A stretch of DNA of 64,000 bases from Amborella trichopoda (Eukaryota; Streptophyta; Magnoliopsida; Amborellales; Amborellaceae). Under the pieces are notes generated by a model that saw only the letters and a program-made list of their open reading frames with translations, ran no database searches and was not told the origin of the DNA. The position numbers were made by a program, and so were the translations under genes. Positions 36,089-47,000 of the stretch are shown piece after piece. The DNA is taken from positions 1,001,711 to 1,065,710 of the forward strand of contig NW_006498246.1 in the NCBI RefSeq assembly GCF_000471905.2. The letters run 5' to 3'. Position 1 is the stretch's first letter. Every line of letters begins with the position of its first letter.

Positions 36089-36459
36089 TAGGGGTGGCAA
36101 AGGGTCGGGTCGGTTCAAGTCAAATCCAACTGGTCCCAGACCCGACCCAACTAAGTTCTACATGGACCCGACCTAGGTTGGGTCCAAATGACTTGAATCC
36201 AAACCTAGGTCGGGTTGACTTGGACCCAAACGTGGCTCAGGTCCAAGTCATTTGGACCTAGGCCCGACCTTAGATTTTCAAAAAAATAGAAGTTCCATTT
36301 ATATAATGTATGTTTGTATTGTTATATTTTACGTATTTTTTGTATATTTTATACCAGGTCAGTCAGTTTGAGTCCAAGCATTTGGACCTGGAACCCGACG
36401 CACCGGGTCCAAAACATGGATCTAGACCCAGTGTCGACCCGACCCAATTGCCACCACTA
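36089..36459. mobile_element. hAT-type MITE (GGGTCC family), copy 3
   Basis: Termini TAGGGGTGGCAA and TTGCCACCACTA. The flanks AATTGGGT (36081-36088) and AATTGGTA (36460-36467) share six of eight bases as a decayed duplication. The arms are rich in gacccgaccc and gggtcgggt words, and the middle is AT-rich. Confidence 0.78.
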
Positions 36460-37014
36460 AATTGGTAGTAAAATGATCAAAGTACTCTTAATTATTCAGG
36501 CTTCTCAACATAGAACAAGGTTAATTTGAGTTTTTTTTTTCGACTTTTTTTTGAGGTACTGATAGATATAGAAATTTGAAAACATCCTTCTGTAATATGT
36601 AATCTTTGGACCCCCTTTTAGTGCTATTGTAAGCCATTGTAAGGGATTTCAACCACTCCTTTTATAGTTTTCTTAACTATTTTTATAATCACTATAATTC
36701 CTAATAATATTTTTATTTATGTTATTATTATTGGGGATTGTATATAATGAGATCATTTGCCTTTGATACAAGGAGGTCGTAATTACTTACAACCATCCAA
36801 TGTGAAATCTGATAGCTTAGGTGTGTCACAAAGTGTGAATTTTTTTTGAAGTTTGAGCTTGGTCCATGGAATAAATACAACCATCTAATTTCACATCTAA
36901 TGGTCGAGATTAATTATCACCACCTTGCAAGTCTTATTATATATTTTTTCCTTATTATTATTATGAGAAGGATTTATTGGGAGTAACACGAACAATTATT
37001 TAATGGGTGCGGTC

Positions 37015-37390
37015 TGTCTAAAGCCGGGGCTCTAAATAATCAAAGTAAAGCGCACCTTCAAATAGTGTAGAGAAATGTGGTTTCAATATTAAAATCTTTT
37101 TATTAACCTTAATATATATTTTCATCTCTAACTATAAAAGTTAAAGCTTAAAAAATAGTGTAGATCGAGCAGATCTATGAAAACTTGAAAATCTTAAAAA
37201 TTAGAGGTCCAAAAATGTATTACAAGCTATAGTATTTCTAAAACTTGAAATTTTTTTTTTTTTCTCATGTCCATGCATCTTGAGGTCGAGGTGATCAATT
37301 TGAGGATATTTGGGCATCAAAACAACCTCTTACAGTGAAATTTTCGAAGTGCGCCTTAATTTAATTGTTTAGAGTCTCGCACTTACATAA
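37015..37390. mobile_element. MITE family X, copy 5
   Basis: Left end 'ggctctaaataatcaaagtaaagcgcacct' (in part) and right end 'gtgcgccttaatttaattgtttagagtc' (in part) are inverted relatives of each other. The interior appears inverted relative to copy 2: ttctcatgtccatgcatctt and tagatcgagcagatctatga occur in the opposite strand sense. Confidence 0.72.
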
Positions 37391-37733
37391 ATTTTCTAAT
37401 TTAAATGTCTCTTTTCAAATTTCTAGAGCACTGGTTGCTGCCACTGACCGGTCTTTTCGAACTCAAAATTTAAACCAAGGGATATAATTTCCTAATTAGA
37501 ACCCTCACAAACTTGAACATTTTCCAACATATTGCAAGAAGCCAATACATCTCAAGTGGTATTCAAATCTAGAGATTTCATAGATGACATTCCCTTTTCA
37601 CGAGAATCCTTATCGAACAAAGCAGAGATTTTTTTTAATTTTTTTTTAACTTTTAATAAAATAGTTGACATATTTTTTCTAAGATTAAACTTATTCTAAA
37701 CCAACAATATCCTTCAATTTGCATGGACTCTAA

Positions 37734-38410
37734 ATGCATAAAATCAAACCCAACCCAACCCACACCACAAACAAAAGCCAATTCGTGACTCTTTCTCACA
37801 TATTTCATCAACTCCTCCTTTTTCAAAACCAGGGACCCATGTTTCTAAATTGTTTTTCTGATAGTTCTCTTTCTTTCTCCTTTTTGGAGGTTTTGACGTC
37901 CCGGAACACCAACCCAACCCACTCCACTCCACAAACAAAAGCCAGTTCATGACTCTCTCTCGCATATTTCATCAACTCTTTAAGTTTCTTTTTCAAAACC
38001 AGGGACCCAGCTGATAGTTCTCTTTCTTTCTCCTTTTTGCAGGTTTTGATGTCCTGGAACACCAACCCAACCCACTGCACAAACAAAAGCCAGTTCATGG
38101 CTCTCTCTCTCACATATTTCATCAACTCTTCAAGTTTCTTTTTCAAAACCAAGGGACCCATGTTTCTGAATTGTTTTTCTGATAGTTCTCTTTCTTTCTC
38201 CTTTTTGCAGGTTTTGATGTCCTGGAACACCGACCCAACGCACTCCACACACAAAAGCCAGTTCATGACTCTCTCTCTCTCACACATATTTCATCGACTC
38301 TTTAAGTTTCTTTTTCAAAACCAGGGACCTATGTTTCTGAATTATTTTTCTGATAGTTCTCTTTCCTTCTCCTTTTTGCAGGTTTTGATTTGCAGGTTTT
38401 GATGTCCTGG
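37734..38410. repeat. Minisatellite of about 150-170-bp units, four copies
   Basis: The word acaaaagcca recurs at 37771, 37935, 38083 (as acaaaagcc) and 38251, giving spacings of 164, 148 and 168. Each unit contains tttcaaaaccagggaccca, tgatagttctctttctttct and tttttgcaggttttgatgtc. Both strands read open across units, which is a by-product of the repeat. Confidence 0.9.
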
Positions 38411-38621
38411 CTTTCTACAGAAACAGCCTTGCAAAATTGGTAATTTTGTATGTTCTTGATATCAATTTATTATTAAAATCAGGAGCTATTGTCGAGCCAA
38501 TTTCCCAAAATTCCGTATTTTCATAATCTGGTTTGGGAGAATGACTTGGAAAATAGTGCGACTTTGCTACAGTTACTAATATCAAAACAGATTTTAAAAT
38601 GGAAATCACCTTCATTAAGCG

Positions 38622-38740
38622 TTTGTTTTTTAATAAAATTAATAATAGCCTGTTTGTTTTTTAATAAAATTAATAATCACGTGTACTGCCAAACCAACCT
38701 GAAATAATTGAGATAAAACTTGGATGATGATGATAGTTTA
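38622..38740 (+). mobile_element. RTE-clade LINE 3' tail fragment
   Basis: 'cacgtgtactgccaaaccaacc' (in part), aattgagataaaacttgga and a tgatgatgatga tail resemble the RTE 3' terminus seen at 54165-54265. A short duplication (gtttgttttttaataaaatt) lies just upstream at 38622 and 38652. Confidence 0.55.
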
Positions 38741-39179
38741 TACTCGCAACTTATGATGATACATTGCAGGAGAATTTTTTTGGTTGTCTGAATAACATGG
38801 TATAAGAAACTTGTCCGTGAGCTACATAAACAGAGGACGATCTGAAATCTGAAATTCAGTTTCTATTTGGAAAACATGGAACCTTCATTAGTAATCGTAA
38901 GTGCATTTCTTCAGCTAAATATCAACAGAATATGAGAAAATTCTGGTCGTGGCTTGATTTGATATAAATGTTTCACCTGAAATTTTTGCCTCAAAATCAG
39001 CCATTTCAACAGCAAATATGCTTGTAACGAGTCTGACCATCAAACACATTCGACTTGACGGAAATTTGAATTTTTGATTAGACATGATGGAGTACAATCA
39101 TCGACCATTGTATTATCAATATTTATCTGAAGGATACAGTTTCTATGAATAGAAGAGAAGTCTAGAAAACACTTTGGGC

Positions 39180-39465
39180 ATGGGAAATCTCTATGATGGC
39201 TCTAAAATCAATTTCCTCCACCAGTTATCAAATTTGTAGCTCAAAAAATGATCCCAAACTTGTGGATCCGAGAAGCCTTGAAAATGGACAGTCTAAATAG
39301 TATTACAATATACACTATTTTTAAGGCTCCAAATCCTATTTTTTTAATGATAATGGTCAAGGTCGAGATGACTGATTAGAAGGATTTCCGACGCCGGAAC
39401 TATAATTTACAGGGAGTTTCGATGCGAGGCATTACTTTTTTCCATGAGCCCCAGGCCTTATTTTA
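39180..39465. mobile_element. Decayed MITE, second subfamily
   Basis: Shares gatggctctaaaatcaattt, gatccgagaagcc-like and ccaggccttatttt segments, inverted, with 20870-21130. It is loosely related to MITE family X. Confidence 0.4.
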
Positions 39466-40220
39466 AACTTTTCCTTCCCTAAATCCAATAGAAATAATCA
39501 CACTTGAAAATCAGGAAATATAGGGCAGAGTGAGTGAATATCAGACAGCAGTTTGCACATGACTCCATGGTGCTCCTAACATATTGAAACTTGAGAGCCA
39601 TTCTCAGGCCTACATATATAGGTCAATTGATCATGTGTACATGCATGCATAAATGCCTGTAACCATCTTCGATCTGGTTTTCATGCACTGAGTCTCCAAG
39701 TGTGAGGCTCATGGGTTCCCCATAAAACCCTTTTTAACTCATCTTTCAAGAAAGAAGAAAGAAAAAGGGCTCAGACATCATATATGAATCATGAACTTCT
39801 TCTCAACACGTTATAAATCTCATGAGAAAAGAATCAAACAACAAATTTCACACACAAAGATTACGAGGAGAGACTCTTGGCTCCTACTATTAACATCTCA
39901 GGAGTTGGAAACCTCAACTTTGCACACAGACAATCAACAGGATGGCCCTTCATTCCTGCTATTATCTCTTACAACTGTTGTACAAACAACCTGGTGTAAT
40001 ATGTAAGGCTCAACCTCATTCTTCGCATGAATGGGTGCAAATTGCATAGCAAATGTGTACCCCAAATTGATGCCAAGAAGAAGGGGAAATATTACAAAAA
40101 AAACATAGGAAGTAGAGGGAATGACGAGGATTGCATACTTTTCATGTTGGCCTATTCAACTCCTGGTACATAAAGCATAACTATCACTTCATCTTTGGCT
40201 TTTGGATCTCATAGTGACCG

Positions 40221-40334
40221 TTAATAGCAACAGGTGCTTTGGATTGTGGGTGTTTGCTCTTCAGGTTTTGGTTTCAAATTATTTCTCTTCCCAACGGTTG
40301 ATCCTTCCTCCAGCAGGCTTGGCACATCCAGAAT
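40221..40334 (-). CDS. RABC: RABC last exon
   Basis: Encodes 37 residues and the stop TAA (40221-40223): the hypervariable tail with [12 protein letters not shown] and a final STCCY. Acceptor is ttttag|ATTCTG. The [10 protein letters not shown] segment is typical of plant RABC proteins. The paired cysteines one residue from the end form an XCCX-type prenylation motif. Confidence 0.93.
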   Translation of the reverse strand: MLDVPSLLEEGSTVGKRNNLKPKPEEQTPTIQSTCCY

Positions 40335-40949
40335 CTAAAAGGCACCACATAAAAATTGTCTCAATGAAGAATAAGAGAATAAAAAAGCAAAAGAGATTTG
40401 GTGAAGTGCTTTCTCAAACTTTTTTCTTCAAAGTTTGACATAAGAGATAAATGTTACTATAGATATTTGAATTAATATGGCTCATTATGGCACTCTTGAC
40501 ATTTGAACATGATTGTGCACAGCGCAACTTATCACTAAACATTTCATGTTTTCATCAACTAATTTCCGACTGAATGATAGAACTTACGAAAAGGTAGTTT
40601 TGCTTTGATTATTGACATGGGCAATGTTGGCATTTCTTCTCTGACTCCATTTAGTTGGAAGAATATTGCAAGTTTATTGGACCTTCCTGCCCTCAGTAAA
40701 AGGGGAGAGTCAATCCTTTTGTGAGATTCATGTAAATAAAACTCATCATGGAATCCCTCATAATAAGAAAAGCTCACAATACTATAGGAGGTCTCTCTAT
40801 TTCCAAATTCTAGAGTTACTTTTGTTCCTTCGAGAGGCATTATCACTGTTTCCTTGAACTCCAAAAAGATAAAAGTTAGAAGGAGACAAAGGAGAAGAAA
40901 ATGAAACAGGGTCAGAAACAATATAGAAGATAGAACTGTCAGCCTGTCC

Positions 40950-41000
<51 letters not shown>

Positions 41001-44000
41001 TGGTTGTCTACTATTACTACTTACTAACTAACTACTACGTAACCTTACTACCGTACGACGTAACTACTAACTAACTTACGTTAAGTAAGTAAAGTTACGT
41101 AAGTTCGTTTACTTNNNNNNNNNNNNNNNNNNNNNNNNNNNNNNNNNNNNNNNNNNNNNNNNNNNNNNNNNNNNNNNNNNNNNNNNNNNNNNNNNNNNNN
41201 NNNNNNNNNNNNNNNNNNNNNNNNNNNNNNNNNNNNNNNNNNNNNNNNNNNNNNNNNNNNNNNNNNNNNNNNNNNNNNNNNNNNNNNNNNNNNNNNNNNN
41301 NNNNNNNNNNNNNNAGAGAGAGAGAGAGAGCATGGGTTTGCTCATTTACATTTCACAAATCTGAAACCTTATCCTAGCGAATCACAAATTTCTTGAAGAA
41401 AGTTCAAGTGTTCTTTTCAATTAACATCGTTTGTGAATCAATTTTGGGGCTACTCTCAGCCAGTAGAAAGTTCTCAACTTTTATACATCAGCACTCCAAA
41501 AGCCCTCTGTGCCTGTCATCAGATACTGTCAATATGGGTTCACTGTCATGGATAATTGACTCTATGGCCACAAATCACATATCGAATTATTCTTATATTT
41601 TCTATGTACCGCTGAATGGTATCATGCATGTCACTCTAGATTTTTTGAGAAGTAATCCAGCAGAATAAGATGGTCGCTCCAGCTATAGAAGCTTGATCCT
41701 CCTCCGAGACAAGGGATCTCGACTCCAGAAATCTTTTGAATTTAAGGATCTCAATCCGTGATTAGGCATCTGGATTCCTGGTTAATGGGATCCTGATCCC
41801 TCTCATCAAAATCATGGGTCTACGAGTAAGGGGAATCGAGATTCCACCACCATGGAATCGAGTTTCTTTTACTTTAGAACAGAGGATCACCAATATATTT
41901 TGATATCCCACAATGGTATCCATGGTTTGAGGCTTGAAGTTTGAACTTCAAACTTGTGAGTCACAGAAATAAACACCATAGCATACAAGCTACTACCACA
42001 TCGACAAGTTATGGAACCTGTAGATGACGGAAAGCAGCTGCAAAGCTAAAAATTCACCATGTCCTTCCCTAAATCCTTTTTATTTCACTTACCGAAAGCT
42101 CTATATCCTTGTCTCTAAGGCCCTCTCATTTATCAACCATTACAGAGACCTTTGCCGTTTGACCCTTTGTTTGCTTCTGGACCTTTTTTTTCTCAGAATC
42201 TAGAAAGCATTTGACCAGTTGTATGCTCAATTGCAAGTGAAAAGACCCACACAAGGAAAGACAAGGACACTGCATTTTCATCAAATGCTGGAGCTTCTTT
42301 CATACCTGAGGCTGTAATTTGATACCTTATTTTGGGGTTTCAGTTTCACTTCTCACTTATGAAACACATTCCATGATAATAAAAAATTTAAATATTTTAA
42401 AAAGGAAAAAAATTGGTACTTAATAATACTTTTCAGCTTTGAATTTGGAAAAAACATGAATCATATAGTTCAAAGAACTTCATTCCTGAGCTAGATTACC
42501 CTAGTTAAGTGCTCTTGGGGAGCCTCGACTCTGAGTTGGACAGACCTTGATTCCATATAGTTTGTCCATCAATCCTGGACAAATTTGAATCACGCTCCCT
42601 TCATATTGGGATCGAGATCCCTTTAACGTATGGATCTTGATCCCTATCCCGTGGATCTTCATGCATCTCTTGATCCTGCATTCCCGAACCCGGTCTAGGG
42701 TCTGACCTCATTCCTGATCTCGATAACCATGGTTAGAGTTGATAGAGTTGGAACTGTTTCTCTCGACTTGCATATCACCTCTAGTGTTTTTCTGTTCCAG
42801 AGTTGGATAATCTGGTATCTATTAGTTGACAATGAGTCATCTTTCTAACAAGGCGTTACTATTAGTAAGATCGGACAACATGGGAAACGCATGGTTTTCA
42901 TTCAGAATACTTTCAACCATGACTGGTTCCTCAGAATCACCCTCAACAGCTTAGCCCAAAGAAAGTGAAGAAGACACTGTTCTAAGACTACAGCAGAGAT
43001 CATTGGGGAACCTCATGATGCTAGACTGAGACAGATGCGTAGGGACAAGATTCGACCACAGTATGTATCGTTTGTAAGGGTCCTATTGTACAATTAATTT
43101 CTCAGGTGCATTTTCATATTTAACAGTCTTGCCTCTACTCATAAGTCATGACGGGTCTTCATGTTATTTCATAAACGCACTCATAAGCATGGAGGTTTAA
43201 CTCCCCATTTTCATTTATGAAAATTGCTATTCAATTTCTCACTGATATTACTAGTTGACTAACAAGTGAGTCATACAATACATTGGGGAAAAGCCAAAAC
43301 AGATTGACTCATGAAATACATTGGGGAAAAGCCAAAATAGACCAACTCATGAAATTTACAATTTCCTTTGCAATGGTTGAAACTTATATGTAGCTCAAAG
43401 AGGCTGATATGTAATTTTATAAGCCGTTAATTTTTTGATCGAATGGTTCTCAGAGTTTAGAAATCCAGAATATCGTTATTTCAGATTTGTCTGGATGTAA
43501 TCTGTCATTCTCCATATCTTTGCATCAGGTTTAGGAACCAATATATAATCCATGCAACTAAATTGTAGGCTAAAAATATGCAACCAACCTTATTTCCTTG
43601 AAGATAAAATTATGATCCAATGACTAAGAACTTTAGACGGCACAGAAAACCATAGAATACGTTATTTTTTTCTAAAAAAAAGCCATTATTAGGTGTATTC
43701 TGAGAGTTTGTACCTTCAATGCGAGTTCCTCAAAGCATTTTTCCACATTTACTCGAGTTTTGGCACTGCATTCAAGAAACAGGCATCCATATTCTTTTGC
43801 AAGTGCGATTCCCTCCTCCCTTGTAACAGCCCTCTCATCTTCCTGGAATATAGGTGAATTGAGGCAGTCATGATACAATGATAAAACATATATTCAAAAC
43901 AAAGGCGAGAAAGGCCAGTACATGTCTAATATCAGTTACTAACTTACAAAAACGTATAGTTTGGAGTCGAGAATATCATAGAACGACATAACTCTGGAGA

Positions 44001-47000
44001 GATTACCTTAGTGCATGTTTACCTGTGCCAAAACTTATAGAACTCCTCTGTTTTTCTTTGCGTAGTAGAACTCATTTATGTTACCTAGAGTAGTTAAAAA
44101 GAAAAACAATTTTTTGCCTTCCTAGGCACAATTGTCACCTGTAGTCTCTGTTGGTAGTGAAGTACATTGGGTTTAGACCATAAGATGTGGACGACTAACA
44201 TGACTAAACATTATATTTTTCACCCTTATTGATCTAATGTTTTCCTTGGCCTCAAGGACATGTAAAAAATTTGTCTGGCAGCTATTACCAAAACTATCAA
44301 GGCTAACCAACCCAGATAATGGATTAATGTCAGTTACTATTCCTAAGGGAAATTTCAATTAATTTCCAATAAATATGGGAGATCCTACAGTATTAAAATT
44401 CTACTGATCCTATTACGGGTCTACTCATCTAGAAACCAAATTATTCAGACATCCATGAAGAGCTAAAGTAGTAGTAACTGCATATAGCCTCATTAATCAA
44501 TTAAAGTCATAATAATTCGCATAGGGGAAAGAATTCCTCAGCCTTTAGTTGTTGAAAACGCCTAAGATTCAGAATCGATTTAGTAGTGGCTAGAAGATTA
44601 TTGTTGTTGGAATCATTGTCCGTAAAGGGTGAATTGCAGGAATCGAGATTCCTACTTATCAGAATCAAGTTTTGATCCAAATGGAATCGAGATTCCTACC
44701 TCTTTGAATTTGAGTTCATACAACTCTAGAATTGAATTTCAACCAGTTGAAATCGAGATTCATACAAATTGGGGATCGAGCTTCAACCCACTTGGAATCA
44801 AGATTCCTATCTCAATGGCATCGAGTTTCAACCCAATAAAGATTCCTAGCTCTAGATATTTGCATTTGAATGTTGATTCCGTGTTACCAAAACTTCGATC
44901 ATGCGTTCATCGAATTACTATTCGGTGCACTTATGAACCATGGGATTCAATGTTCTCCAATCTGGATTTCAAATAACTCAGATAGGATTTCATAAATATT
45001 TGAAGCGAGATCTCATGTTGATAGAATCATGGTTTCATGCACCTATAAACTGTAGTATTTGATTATGTGGAATTTGGATTCCCAAAAAATTGAACGAATA
45101 TTCTATGAAGGTGGAAGCAAGATTGCATGTTAATCAAATCATGGTTCCTTGCACCACGAACTGCAGTATTCTATGCTATGGAATCTAGATTCCAAAAAAA
45201 CCAAATCGAGATTCAATAAATGTAGAATTAAGATTCAACTAGGGAGGAATCGAGATTCAATAAATTTGTAGAGATTCCTAAAATGTGGAATCGAGATTCT
45301 TTATAAAAAAAAAAAAATGTGGAGTCGAGATTCTTAACTTCAAGGAAACGGGTTCTATGAAGATTCATTTATGGAATCGACCAATCGAGATTCCGAGGAG
45401 GAATTGCCACCTGGGGTGAGAGATACCAGTAGCTATGATACAGTCTCCTAGAACTTAGTCAAGCTAATTGGATTGTATTGCAATTATTTTATACAATTTT
45501 GTCTAGTTTTTATACAAACAAGATTCATCATCATCATCATAGCCTTTTCCCAACTATTTGGGGTCGGCTACATGAATCCCGGTCCGCTATTCTGCTTTAT
45601 CAAGGGCCATACTAGTCCACCTAAGTTTACTTTTGCATCTTATCGCCTATTGGAGCCAAACCTAAGTTCTCCTGAATGTATTTATTTCGTACTTTATCCC
45701 TTATTGTCATGCCACTCATCCATCTCAACATCCTCATCTCAACTACACTCATCATTTGGATATGATGTTTCTTGACCGCCCAATATTCCACCCCATAAAG
45801 AAACGCTAGTCACACAATTGTCCTATAGAACGTGTCCTTCAGCTTCATTGGTATGCAGCGATCACATAAATCTCCAGTTGCACATCTCCACTTTGCCCAC
45901 CGAGTTGTAATTCTGTGCGGCATCTTCCTCAATCTCTCCATTTGCTTGGATTATTGACCCAAGTTATTGAAAGTGTGTCAATCTATTCTGTTTGGAATTT
46001 CTTGGTCGTCAATCTTAACTACTTCCTCATCTCTACCCCTATTATTACTTAACTTGTATTCCATCTACTCTATCTTCGTTTAGCTAAATTTAAAACCTTT
46101 AGATTCTAGAGCATCCATCCAAAGTTTTAACTTTGTGTTGATGCAGCTTCAGGTCTCATTGGACAAAACTATGTCCATAAACAACATACACCATGTTAAC
46201 TCATCTTTGTAAGTGACTAGCTAAGTCATCCATAACTTACACAAAGAGGTATGGGCTCAATGCAGACCCCTGACGTGGACCTATTGTTACTGAAAACTTA
46301 CTCATCTCTCCACTGATTGTTTGCACACTTGTTAGCACTCTCTCGTACATATCTCTCACTACATCGATGTAGTCTCTAGAGAATCTTTTTTTTTCCAACA
46401 CCCACCAAATTAAGTCTCAAGGTACTCTATTATAGGCTTTCTTTAGATCAATAAAGACCATGTGGAGGTTTTTTTCCCTTCACCTTAAACTTCTCAATCA
46501 ATAGCCTAAGTAGGAAAATAGCCTCAATTGTTGACCTCCCGGGCATAAAACCAAATTGATTTTTGATACATTTGTTTCATGCCTTAGACATTGCTCAATC
46601 ACTCTCTCCCACAACTTCATAGGGCGACTCATAAGTTTGATCCCTCGATAATTTGCCCAATTCTATATGTCTCCTTTGTTTTTGTAAATAGATGTCACAA
46701 TACTTTTGCTGCATTCATCTGACATTCTCTTTGTTCTCAACACCTTGTTGAACAACTTGGTCAGCTAGTCAATGCCAGTCTCCCCCATACACTTCCAAAC
46801 TTCTATTGGATACCATTTGGTTCTAAAGCCTTTCCAATCTTCATCCTCTTCAAAGCTTCTTTCACTTTTGATATCCTAATCCTATGAATGATTCTATGAG
46901 ATCCGCCCTCATTTATATAATTTTTCATAAAATAGTAATAAGTGAAATAAGGCATGGTCTCTTATTAAGGCCTTAAAATTAAACGCCCCTAAGATGTTTA

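Noticed and set aside
37744..38402. Long open frames on both strands (121 and 154 codons)
   Set aside because: Both are by-products of the tandem repeat, whose peptide simply repeats with the DNA unit.
40559..40951. 130-codon minus-strand frame with a hydrophobic N-terminal helix
   Set aside because: It falls inside RABC intron 5 on the same strand, starts in the GA microsatellite, and has no family resemblance. It was considered as the Rab C terminus, but the true last exon is at 40221-40334.
41109..41345. Minus-strand frame across the gap
   Set aside because: It consists almost entirely of unknown residues from the 200 N block.
44629..44976. 115-codon plus-strand frame
   Set aside because: Its peptide reflects the repeated GAATCGAGATTC word (recurring FNP-EIP-type segments), so it is not treated as a gene.
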